From an uncultured Alphaproteobacteria bacterium (GTDB lineage Bacteria; Pseudomonadota; Alphaproteobacteria; Micavibrionales; Micavibrionaceae): 9,067 bases of DNA. This document shows positions 1 to 6,261 of this stretch, one piece after another (within the stretch, counting starts at the first letter, position 1; every line of letters begins with the position of its first letter). The notes beneath the pieces were generated by a model. The model made no database searches, had not been told where the DNA came from, and saw only the letters and a program-made list of their open reading frames with translations. The position numbers and the translations under genes were made by a program. The DNA lies in contig CAKZMN010000283.1 of NCBI GenBank assembly GCA_937128575.1, positions 1-9,067 of the forward strand. The letters run 5' to 3'.

Positions 1-627
1 CTGAAAAGCTCTCTGCGCGAAGACCCTGATGTTATTCTGCTGGGGGAGATGCGTGACTATGAAACAATCTCGCTCGCGCTTACGGCTGCGGAAACCGGTC
101 ACTTGGTGTTCGCAACGCTTCACGCCAACTCTGCGGCAAAGACCATTGACCGTATTATTGATGTGTTCCCAACGGGCGATAAGGAAATGGTGCGCGCTAT
201 GCTTGCCAGCTCTCTGCAGGGCGTTGTTGCGCAAACACTTTTAAGAACCGCCGACGGGCAGGGGCGTACAGGGGCGTTTGAAATTCTGGTTGGCACAAAC
301 GCGATCCGAAATTTGATTCGCGAAAACCAAATCCCGCAAATGTATTCTATGATTCAGACGGGTTCGCGCTACGGCATGATGACAATGCAAGACGCTATCG
401 CCGATCTCCTTGAATCTGGGATGATTGACAAAAGCGAGGCGCGCCGGGCGTTGCTTGCGACAACTGATGAAGAAGACGATGAAGATGATGAGTTCGCATC
501 AAGCGCATTGGGCGGCGGTCGTATGGATAGCGGCGAAGATGACATTTCCGGCGGCGATACGACAAGCGCATCGAAAAAAAGCGAAGGCGACGATAGTAAA
601 GCCAGCAGCGAAGGTTATTCATTTTGA
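1..627 (+). CDS. pilT: PilT-type pilus retraction ATPase, 5'-partial
   Basis: This is the C-terminal 208 residues of a type IV pilus retraction ATPase, a cytoplasmic hexameric motor that disassembles the pilus. The frame is open from base 1, so the start and the Walker A motif lie upstream. Visible family motifs are the Walker B stretch ILLGEMRD (window residues 12-19), the His box ETGHLVFATLHANS, and the PilT-like segment AIRNLIRENQIPQMYS followed by GMMTMQDAI. The AIRNLIRE segment favours PilT over PilU or the extension ATPase PilB. The ATG at 49 is the methionine of GEMRD and is not a start. After the normal PilT end (bases 466-624) comes an odd tail of 53 residues, about one third Asp/Glu, rich in Ser and Gly and probably disordered. 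The stop overlaps the next gene by 4 bases, which implies coupled translation. Confidence 0.93.
   Translation: MKSSLREDPDVILLGEMRDYETISLALTAAETGHLVFATLHANSAAKTIDRIIDVFPTGDKEMVRAMLASSLQGVVAQTLLRTADGQGRTGAFEILVGTNAIRNLIRENQIPQMYSMIQTGSRYGMMTMQDAIADLLESGMIDKSEARRALLATTDEEDDEDDEFASSALGGGRMDSGEDDISGGDTTSASKKSEGDDSKASSEGYSF
610..627 (+). promoter_or_regulatory. Ribosome binding site and TTGA stop/start overlap for pilU
   Basis: GAAGG at 610-614 lies 9 bases before a TTG codon at 624. That TTG shares the four bases TTGA with the stop codon of the preceding ATPase. The arrangement mirrors the common ATGA overlap and decides the start of the second ATPase. The first ATG in that frame is 36 bases further on (660) and would cut off the conserved N-terminal FLQAMEGHKASDLYL region of the family. 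Confidence 0.6.
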
Positions 628-1766
628 GCGCACCTCTTATCTTCAAATTTCTGCAAGCAATGGAAGGGCACAAAGCCAGTGACCTCTATTTAACCGTGGG
701 CTATCCCCCAACGGTGCGCGGGGAATCTGAGTTAATTCACTTGGATGAAAAACTGCTAGAGCCTGATGACATAAATGAAATCGTTAGCGCCGTTCTGACC
801 AACCGTCAGCAGCGCGAATTTGAAACGAGTTTTGAACTCAACACCTCCCTTGATATGGGGGAGTATGGACGCTTCCGCGTTAATGTGTTGAAACAGCGCC
901 AGCATCCGGCTTTGGTTATTCGCCGCATTATCTCGACTATTCCAAGCTTCGCAGATTTAAAATTGCCCAAAATCCTTGAAAAGCTATCGATGGAAAAGCG
1001 CGGTATGGTTTTGCTTACTGGTATGACGGGGTCGGGTAAATCTACAACTTTGGCCTCTATGATTGACCATCGAAACACACAAACATCAGGGCACATAATT
1101 ACGATAGAAGACCCAATTGAATATTTTCATGAGCATAAAAAAAGCGTGATAACGCAGCGCGAAGTAGGGGTGGACACAGAAAGTTATGCCACCGCACTTA
1201 AAAACGCATTGCGCCAGCGCCCAGACGTTATTTTGGTAGGAGAGGTGCGCGACCGCGAAGTGATGGAACAAGCTCTAACCAGCGCCGAGACGGGGCATCT
1301 ATGCTTATCAACCATTCACACAACAAACGCCTATCAAGCTATTGAGCGCATTGTGAATTTGTTCCCTGAGGATTACAGCAACCAAATCCGTTTAAATCTA
1401 TCTATGAACCTTAAGGCCATTGTTTCACAGCGTCTATTGCCGGGGGTTGATGGTGGTTTGGTGCCTGCGGTGGAGGTCATGCTTAACCAAGGATTCGTGC
1501 GTGAGTTAATATTGAAGGGTGAAATTTCAAAAATTAAAGATGTGATGGAGCAAAATAACAGCATTGGTATGTGCACTTTTGATCAATCATTGCTGCGACT
1601 ATTTGTTGAAGGTTTGATTTCTGAAGAAACCACCATTACGAACTCTGACAAGCCATCCGACATGAAGATAAAGGTTGAGCAATCTAAGTTATCAGCAAAG
1701 ACTGATATAGGGCGCCGTGATGCGTTGCATGCACTTGATACGTCTTTGATTTCTCTTAAGGACTAA
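624..1766 (+). CDS. pilU: PilU-type pilus retraction ATPase
   Basis: A complete 380-residue PilT/PilU-family ATPase, the usual length for this family. In order it shows the N-terminal GHKASDLYLTVGYPP segment (residues 16-30), Walker A GMTGSGKST (133-141), Asp box TIEDPIEYFH (160-169), Walker B VILVGEVRD (202-210) and His box AETGHLCLSTIHTTNA (221-236). All key catalytic residues are present. The C-terminal MEQNNSIGMCTFDQSL segment resembles PilU rather than PilT, whose equivalent is seen in the upstream gene. PilU is known as a PilT-dependent accessory retraction motor acting at the inner-membrane platform. It starts at TTG and overlaps pilT by 4 bases. The closest alternative is a second PilT paralogue, and a phylogeny would settle it. 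Confidence 0.9.
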   Translation: MSAPLIFKFLQAMEGHKASDLYLTVGYPPTVRGESELIHLDEKLLEPDDINEIVSAVLTNRQQREFETSFELNTSLDMGEYGRFRVNVLKQRQHPALVIRRIISTIPSFADLKLPKILEKLSMEKRGMVLLTGMTGSGKSTTLASMIDHRNTQTSGHIITIEDPIEYFHEHKKSVITQREVGVDTESYATALKNALRQRPDVILVGEVRDREVMEQALTSAETGHLCLSTIHTTNAYQAIERIVNLFPEDYSNQIRLNLSMNLKAIVSQRLLPGVDGGLVPAVEVMLNQGFVRELILKGEISKIKDVMEQNNSIGMCTFDQSLLRLFVEGLISEETTITNSDKPSDMKIKVEQSKLSAKTDIGRRDALHALDTSLISLKD

Positions 1767-1804
1767 CTTTCCCTGAATTATATTCATAAACACGGTATAG
1801 CCCC

Positions 1805-1833
1805 TTGCTCGCCGCTTTTTGTTATGGTCTAAT
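1805..1833 (+). promoter_or_regulatory. Candidate sigma70-type promoter upstream of the secretin gene
   Basis: TTGCTC at 1805-1810 and TCTAAT at 1828-1833 are spaced 17 bases apart and match the -35 and -10 consensus at 3/6 and 5/6 positions. It sits in the 134-base gap between pilU and the secretin gene, with no clear terminator before it. A small hairpin-capable repeat, GTGAA-TTTT-TTCAC (1843-1856), lies just downstream of the predicted start of transcription. The match is by eye, and chance matches in AT-rich spacers are common. Confidence 0.3.
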
Positions 1834-1900
1834 TTATATGCAGTGAATTTTTTCACGTTCCTTTCTATGCTGTTTCTTTATTTTTAAGGTGTATCATCCC

Positions 1901-3775
1901 ATGACAGGCATAAACAAAATTTCATTTGTTTTTTCTTTATTCATTATCGCATTCACGCTGTCCGGTTGTGACGCGGCTGAGAACTACTTAAAAGCCGAGC
2001 GCTCCGCAGATATGCAAATGCAAGATGTCCGTGATGGCCTAGCGCCGCGCGTGCCTGATATCGATGATGGGGGCGCGGACGTTGACACCAGCTCCATTCC
2101 GCCGCTTCAGCCTTATGTAGCATCAGCGTCCGAATCAATGAAGTCGATGCCGATTGTTTCTATATCTGTTAATCAGTCCGTACCTTTGCGCGATGTACTT
2201 TTTGAATTGGCGGAGCAAGCGAATTTTGATCTAGAGCTAGATCCCCGTATCCGCGGTTCAATTATTTTCACCGCGCGCGAGCGACCTTTCGATCAGGTCA
2301 TTGACCGCATTAGTGAGATGTCAGGTTTGCGCTATAGCTTCAAAGACGATGTTTTGCGCGTTGAGCTAGATATGCCATATAACAAGACTTATAAAATTAA
2401 TTACCTCAGTTATATTCGTACAAACACAGGTAGCGTCCGCAACGATATTGCGGTTGTGTCCGGTGAGGGCGCCGATACGGGCTCTGCTTTTTCTGCGGAA
2501 TCGTCGAGTGAAGCTGATTTCTGGGGGGAGTTAGAATCAAACCTAGTGCAACTCTTAGGTGGTGGTTCAACAGGAGCGCTTAAAACGTCACGTGACCCAC
2601 GCATTACTGCGACAGACCAAAACCCCGAAGTTCAGGCCGTTGTGGCGGGTACGGGCGCGGATGGTGAAGCGCCCATTCAGGTGCAGGCGCCGCAAGCCAC
2701 ATTAACCGTAAACTCATTGCCTATTGATGACGAGGACGGAAACTCTGGAAACGGTTCACGTAATGATGGTGATTTGCCTGAGGCAACATTCTCTATCAAC
2801 AAGCAGGCAGGCCTAATCAACGTATTCGGCAGTGAGCGTCAACATAAAGAAATTCGCGAATACCTAAAAGTTGTTGAGCGGTCTTCAACGTCTCAAGTTT
2901 TGATTGAAGCTAAAATCCTAGAAGTCACATTAAATGACGAATACTCAACGGGCATTGATTGGCGTGCGCTTGATTTACTGTCTGGTGAGTTGTCAGTTGG
3001 CTACCTTGCGCAAGGTGTGAGTAGTGCGCTTGCAAATGCTGCGACCTCTTCTACACCATCAGGAGGCGTATCGCTGGGAGAAACGTCTAACTTTGTTTTA
3101 GGCTATGCTGGTAATGACGCGCAGGCTGTTATCGAGGCTGTGTCAGGATTCGGAACCGTTCGTGCGCTAGCTAGCCCTAGAATGACCGTTCTTAATAACC
3201 AGTCGGCTGTTTTAAATGTGGCCACCAATCAGGTCTTCTTTGAAATCGATATTGATGTAACGACCGATGACGGTGCAACACAAACAGATATCGATAGTGA
3301 CATCCGTAATGTCCCTGAAGGTATTTTAGTGAACGTGCAGCCTTCAATTAACCTTGATGAGGGTACGGTTGCCCTGGCTGTTCGTCCAACAATCACACGC
3401 ATCACCGGTGAAGTTTCCGACCCAGCCATTCAGTTTATTACGGCCGCTGCTGGTATTGTCGGGGTTGAGTCCAACGTTCCGGAATTAAATGTGCAAGAAA
3501 TTGATTCTGTGATTAAGGTGCGCTCCGGTCAGCCTGTTATCATGGGTGGTTTGCTACAAGATCGTAGCAGAACAAACGAAGAAGGTGTTCCGATCTTGGG
3601 TGAGGTTCCTGTTTTTGGATCATTGTTCAAGAAGCATAGCGATCTAATTCAAAAAACAGAGCTGATCATTTTCTTGAAGGCTACAATTTTGGATCAGCCG
3701 ACAGACTCAATTCACAATACTGATCGTGACATTTATCGAAAGTTTTCTACGGATCGTCGTCCGTTCAAAATGTAA
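1901..3775 (+). CDS. mshL: MshL-type secretin, lipoprotein (outer-membrane pilus channel)
   Basis: A 624-residue secretin, the multimeric outer-membrane channel through which a type IV pilus passes. I chose the ATG at 1901: AAGGTG (1886-1891) serves as its ribosome binding site, whereas the upstream GTG at 1889 would lie inside that site. The N-terminus is a lipoprotein signal with lipobox LSGC and Cys23. An STN-like secretin N domain follows (about 86-156), then YKINYLSYIR and the SSEADFWGELESNLVQLLGGG region, both typical of MSHA-type MshL rather than PilQ. Next is a Gly/Asp-rich linker (about 225-295), an N1-type repeat ending near 323, and the secretin core with VRALASPRMTVLNNQ, VPEGILVNVQP and the C-terminal EGVPILGEVPVFGSLF signature (561-576). 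It leads directly into the permease gene. Asp follows the lipidated Cys, which is unusual for an outer-membrane lipoprotein. The secretin call is firm; the MshL subtype is somewhat less so. Confidence 0.9.
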   Translation: MTGINKISFVFSLFIIAFTLSGCDAAENYLKAERSADMQMQDVRDGLAPRVPDIDDGGADVDTSSIPPLQPYVASASESMKSMPIVSISVNQSVPLRDVLFELAEQANFDLELDPRIRGSIIFTARERPFDQVIDRISEMSGLRYSFKDDVLRVELDMPYNKTYKINYLSYIRTNTGSVRNDIAVVSGEGADTGSAFSAESSSEADFWGELESNLVQLLGGGSTGALKTSRDPRITATDQNPEVQAVVAGTGADGEAPIQVQAPQATLTVNSLPIDDEDGNSGNGSRNDGDLPEATFSINKQAGLINVFGSERQHKEIREYLKVVERSSTSQVLIEAKILEVTLNDEYSTGIDWRALDLLSGELSVGYLAQGVSSALANAATSSTPSGGVSLGETSNFVLGYAGNDAQAVIEAVSGFGTVRALASPRMTVLNNQSAVLNVATNQVFFEIDIDVTTDDGATQTDIDSDIRNVPEGILVNVQPSINLDEGTVALAVRPTITRITGEVSDPAIQFITAAAGIVGVESNVPELNVQEIDSVIKVRSGQPVIMGGLLQDRSRTNEEGVPILGEVPVFGSLFKKHSDLIQKTELIIFLKATILDQPTDSIHNTDRDIYRKFSTDRRPFKM

Positions 3776-3781
3776 TTTGAA

Positions 3782-4543
3782 ATGTCGTGGCCTCTTATTA
3801 AATATGTTCTGAAAGCGGCCTTTCGCGATCGTCTTGTCTTATCTCTAATTATCCTACTGCTGCTCGGCACTAGCCTCTCGGTTTTTATGGGCTCTGCCGC
3901 TGTAACCGAACAAGATTACTTTGCGCTAGTTTTTGCCGCGGGCTCCTTGAGGTTCCTTGGTATAGCTGGCCTAGTTTTGTTTGTCGTGTTTTTCGTGCGC
4001 CGGTCATTTGAATCTAGAGATGTGGAATATCTTTTATCTCGCCCCATTAGTCGCGTCGAGTTTTTGCTTTCATACGCATTCTCCTTTTCGATGCTTGCTG
4101 TCACGCTAGGGGTAGTGCAGGGGCTATGCCTCTACATTATAGGCCCACATTTATTTGGCCCGGGTACAATGCTTTGGGTGGTCAGCGCCGTTGTTGAGAA
4201 CATCTTGATGGTGAGCGTTGCGCTATTCTTTTCTATGGTTTTGACAAGCGCGGCCAGCGCAACCATGGCGACCTTTGCGTTTTATATTCTCGCGCGCATG
4301 ATGGGGCAAATTTTGGGAATCATCGATGGCGGCTCTAAAATATATAACCTAGAGTTTCTTGAAATCATTATGCAGGGCATATCTTCTGTCATGCCGCGTC
4401 TCGATTTAATGGGGCAGAGCACGTGGCTAATCTATGGACCGGACGTGAGTGTCGGCTATGGATTTATTTTTGCGCAAGGCACCGTGTTTGCTGCGCTCAT
4501 AATTTTAGCCTCATTAATTGATTTGGTGCGCAGGCAATTTTAA
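3782..4543 (+). CDS. ABC-2-type transporter permease, PilI-like by context
   Basis: A 253-residue polytopic inner-membrane protein with about six hydrophobic segments (roughly 18-37, 50-71, 94-118, 128-152, 155-175 and 224-248). The loop RRSFESRDVEYLLSRPISRVEF after the second segment is typical of ABC-2 permeases, where a cytosolic coupling region contacts the ATPase. The start is 6 bases after the secretin stop with no clear ribosome binding site, so translation is probably coupled. It lies between the secretin and a single-pass TPR-like protein, inside a pilus operon. In Myxococcus the PilGHI transporter (permease PilI, ATPase PilH, bitopic PilG) is required for pilus assembly, so a PilI-like role is inferred from context. 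No ATP-binding subunit is visible here; it would have to lie upstream of the window or elsewhere. The substrate is unknown. Confidence 0.75.
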   Translation: MSWPLIKYVLKAAFRDRLVLSLIILLLLGTSLSVFMGSAAVTEQDYFALVFAAGSLRFLGIAGLVLFVVFFVRRSFESRDVEYLLSRPISRVEFLLSYAFSFSMLAVTLGVVQGLCLYIIGPHLFGPGTMLWVVSAVVENILMVSVALFFSMVLTSAASATMATFAFYILARMMGQILGIIDGGSKIYNLEFLEIIMQGISSVMPRLDLMGQSTWLIYGPDVSVGYGFIFAQGTVFAALIILASLIDLVRRQF

Positions 4544-5287
4544 ATGACCCAAGCTGGCTTTAATAAAACCAATCAACCCATCATTTATATGCTCTTTGTC
4601 GTTGTGCTCGGGCTGAATATCGCGCTTTGGGTATCTAAACGCGATGTACAGGGGGCGTGGTTAAATGTTCCGCCCGTACCATCTAATAACGCATCTTCAT
4701 CTTTCGCCTTGGGCGATTCGCAATTTTCCTATCGCATGACGGGGGTGATGCTTCAGAACTTAGGTGATACAGGCGGGCGAGTGACGCATCTGTCCGATTA
4801 TAACTATGAAACACTATCTAAGTGGTTTTGGTTAATGGATAAACTGGATTATCGCTCCGGCTTTATGCCGTTCTTGGCTGCATATTATTATGGCGCAGTG
4901 GATGATCCTGAAAAGTTATCCGTGATTATTGAGTACTTGCGCGAGGTTGGGCAAAGAGAGGGCGCCGAGCGCTGGCGTTGGCTGATGCATGCTATCTATA
5001 TGGCGCGCTGGCAAATTAAGGACTTAGACTTAGCGCTGGATTTAGCTCGCGATCTGGCTGCTCTGGATCCGGCAACTATGCCTGGATGGGCAGCGCAAAT
5101 GCCCGCTGTCATATTAAATGCCAAGGGTAGCAAGGAAGAGGCGCTCGATATCATGGTGCAAACCTTGAAAAGTAACGTCGATAACATGCATCCCAATGAA
5201 ATAAACGCGACAAAGGACTATATATGCACCCGAATTCTTGAGCCTGCCCAGGCGAAAGACTATCCACTATGTTTAAATGAAAATTAA
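4544..5287 (+). CDS. Single-pass membrane protein with TPR-like helical domain
   Basis: A 247-residue protein I do not recognise as a named family. Residues 13-30 form one hydrophobic segment followed by SKRD, consistent with an N-terminal signal anchor. Topology is uncertain because basic residues flank both sides. A Pro/Ser/Asn-rich linker (about 41-60) leads to an all-helical region rich in Trp, Tyr and Leu (about 86-210). Segments such as ALDLARDLAALDP and GSKEEALDIMVQTL fit tetratricopeptide-like hairpins. Two cysteines near the end (228 and 243) could pair if the domain is periplasmic. The start codon abuts the stop of the permease gene (TAAATG), so the two are very likely co-translated and may act together. 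By position and architecture it could correspond to PilG of the Myxococcus PilGHI system, but I see no motif that proves this. Confidence 0.65.
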   Translation: MTQAGFNKTNQPIIYMLFVVVLGLNIALWVSKRDVQGAWLNVPPVPSNNASSSFALGDSQFSYRMTGVMLQNLGDTGGRVTHLSDYNYETLSKWFWLMDKLDYRSGFMPFLAAYYYGAVDDPEKLSVIIEYLREVGQREGAERWRWLMHAIYMARWQIKDLDLALDLARDLAALDPATMPGWAAQMPAVILNAKGSKEEALDIMVQTLKSNVDNMHPNEINATKDYICTRILEPAQAKDYPLCLNEN

Positions 5288-5341
5288 GTAAGCTATTCAT
5301 ATTGAATAACTTTCCCACTTATCTGGTATTTTAAGGACATG

Positions 5342-5369
5342 TTAATAAAATTGCATCATCCTATAGAAT
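5342..5369 (+). promoter_or_regulatory. Candidate sigma70-type promoter of the pilin gene
   Basis: TTAATA (5342-5347) and TAGAAT (5364-5369) are spaced 16 bases apart and match the -35 and -10 consensus at 4/6 and 5/6 positions. They lie in the 175-base gap before the prepilin gene. A start near 5376 would leave a leader of roughly 85 bases. No sigma54-type GG-N10-GC element, common at some pilin genes, was found. The assignment is by eye only. Confidence 0.3.
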
Positions 5370-5399
5370 AAGGGGTGTTACGCATCGCAATAAGGGTGT
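5367..5399 (+). repeat. Imperfect direct repeat AATAAGG(G)GTGT, 22-base period
   Basis: AATAAGGGGTGT at 5367-5378 recurs as AATAAGGGTGT at 5389-5399, differing by a single G. The starts are 22 bases apart, close to two helical turns, so a protein dimer could read both copies from one face of the DNA. The first copy overlaps the candidate -10 element of the pilin promoter. Confidence 0.5.
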
Positions 5400-5407
5400 A
5401 TACTTTT

Positions 5408-5427
5408 GTGGATTAATTCTTAATCAC
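5408..5427. promoter_or_regulatory. Dyad in pilin leader (possible operator or mRNA hairpin)
   Basis: GATTAA-TTC-TTAATC (5411-5425) is a perfect inverted repeat. Allowing one bulged G at 5411 extends it to GTG(G)ATTAA-TTC-TTAATCAC. It lies between the candidate promoter and the pilin ribosome binding site, so it may be an operator or a short hairpin in the leader. It is AT-rich, and chance occurrence is possible. Confidence 0.35.
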
Positions 5428-5446
5428 TTAATTCTACTGAATTTTT

Positions 5447-5453
5447 AGAGGAG
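5447..5453 (+). promoter_or_regulatory. Strong ribosome binding site of the pilin gene
   Basis: AGAGGAG ends 9 bases before the ATG at 5463. It is the best Shine-Dalgarno match among the plus-strand genes here, fits a highly expressed structural protein, and favours 5463 over the in-frame ATG at 5481. Confidence 0.7.
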
Positions 5454-5462
5454 CTATCAAAA

Positions 5463-6179
5463 ATGGAAAGAATTCAAACTATGTCGCGTAAGGGAGAAAA
5501 GGGTTTTACCCTTGTTGAACTCGCGATTGTTATGATTATTATCGGTCTCCTGATCGTTGGTATCCTGAAGGGTCAGGAAATGATTGCCAACGCGCAGGTG
5601 TCTTCAACAATTACACAAGTTAAATCGATGGACGCTGCTACATCAACGTTCCGTGACATGTTCAATGCTGTGCCAGGTGATATGGCGACTGCAACAAACC
5701 GCTTGGCGGGTTGTACGGTTGCTCCTTGTGCAAACGGTAATGGCGATGGTCGCGTTAGTGTCGCTGTAGGTGCCGCTCTAGCAACAGGCAACGAGGCTGG
5801 AAACTTCTTCTTGCATATGCTTTATGCAGATCTGATTTCCGGTATTGATGGTACTGCTGGTGCAACATACGGTCAGGAATTCCCTGCCGCACCTGTTGGC
5901 GGTGGCTTTACTGTTGGTCATACATCTACTGGTAACGGTGGTTTCCCGGCGCTTCGCCCAGGTCACTATCTAACAATCAACGAAACAACTCTAGCCGCTG
6001 GCGGAACAGAAGGTGTTCTTAATGGAACGCAGTCTGCACGTGTTGATCGTAAAATGGATGATGGCATTGGTAACACAGGTAGTGTTCAAGCGCTTGGTAC
6101 CACTTGCTTAACAGCTGGTGCTTATGACGAAAACGTTGAGACAGCTCTATGTTCTTTAGCGTTCCGTGTTCAAGGCTAG
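5463..6179 (+). CDS. Type IV prepilin (pilin or major pseudopilin)
   Basis: A 238-residue protein with a class III prepilin leader. The 14-residue leader ends KGEKG and is followed by FTLVELAIVMIIIGLLIVG, so the prepilin peptidase (PilD) would cut between Gly14 and Phe15. Glu at mature position +5 is conserved, and Phe15 would be N-methylated. The hydrophobic helix continues through KGQEMIANAQ, as in many proteobacterial pilins, and is followed by the conserved VPGDMATA (70-77). The head domain holds NGNGDGRV (91-98), which resembles a DxNxDGxI calcium-binding loop, and DRKMDDGIGNTGSVQA (195-210). Four cysteines at 84, 89, 215 and 230 could form two disulfides. The mature length of about 224 residues is long for a IVa pilin. 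It follows the secretin, permease and TPR genes but has its own leader region, strong ribosome binding site and terminator. It could be the main fibre subunit or an abundant minor pilin. Confidence 0.9.
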   Translation: MERIQTMSRKGEKGFTLVELAIVMIIIGLLIVGILKGQEMIANAQVSSTITQVKSMDAATSTFRDMFNAVPGDMATATNRLAGCTVAPCANGNGDGRVSVAVGAALATGNEAGNFFLHMLYADLISGIDGTAGATYGQEFPAAPVGGGFTVGHTSTGNGGFPALRPGHYLTINETTLAAGGTEGVLNGTQSARVDRKMDDGIGNTGSVQALGTTCLTAGAYDENVETALCSLAFRVQG

Positions 6180-6205
6180 TCTAACGGCTTAGCTTAGAGA
6201 ATTAA

Positions 6206-6232
6206 AAAAGGCCCCGTTGATCGGGGCCTTTT
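6206..6232. terminator. Bidirectional intrinsic terminator between convergent operons
   Basis: AAAAGGCCCCG (6206-6216), loop TTGAT, and CGGGGCCTTTT (6222-6232) form a perfect 11-bp stem. The A-run on the left (6204-6209) and T-run on the right let it act in both directions. It lies 26 bases after the pilin stop and 29 bases beyond the 3' end of the minus-strand slipin gene, so it can end both transcripts. Confidence 0.9.
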
Positions 6233-6261
6233 GCTATGTCTAGGTTGTGTTTTAAACGCCT

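Noticed and set aside
49..51. ATG at 49 as a start for the first ATPase
   Set aside because: The frame is open to base 1, and the upstream codons encode the conserved REDPDVILLGE part of Walker B, so the ATG is internal.
395..673. Minus-strand open frame of 92 codons
   Set aside because: It lies opposite the acidic tail of the first ATPase, and its Arg-rich composition is what antisense of Asp/Glu/Ser codons gives. No recognisable motif.
1843..1856. GTGAA-TTTT-TTCAC hairpin as a terminator after pilU
   Set aside because: The stem is only 5 bp and AT-rich, with no T-run after it. It also lies downstream of the candidate secretin promoter.
1889..1891. GTG at 1889 as the secretin start
   Set aside because: It overlaps AAGGTG, the only plausible ribosome binding site. 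The ATG at 1901 leaves a standard spacing and a typical lipoprotein signal length.
5288..5462. Sigma54 promoter for the pilin gene
   Set aside because: I looked for GG-N10-GC with the usual flanks. GG and GC pairs are present, but none has the correct spacing.
5288..5462. Small gene or RNA in the gap before the pilin gene
   Set aside because: No open frame with a ribosome binding site was seen apart from the pilin itself, and no tRNA-like or known riboswitch fold was recognisable.
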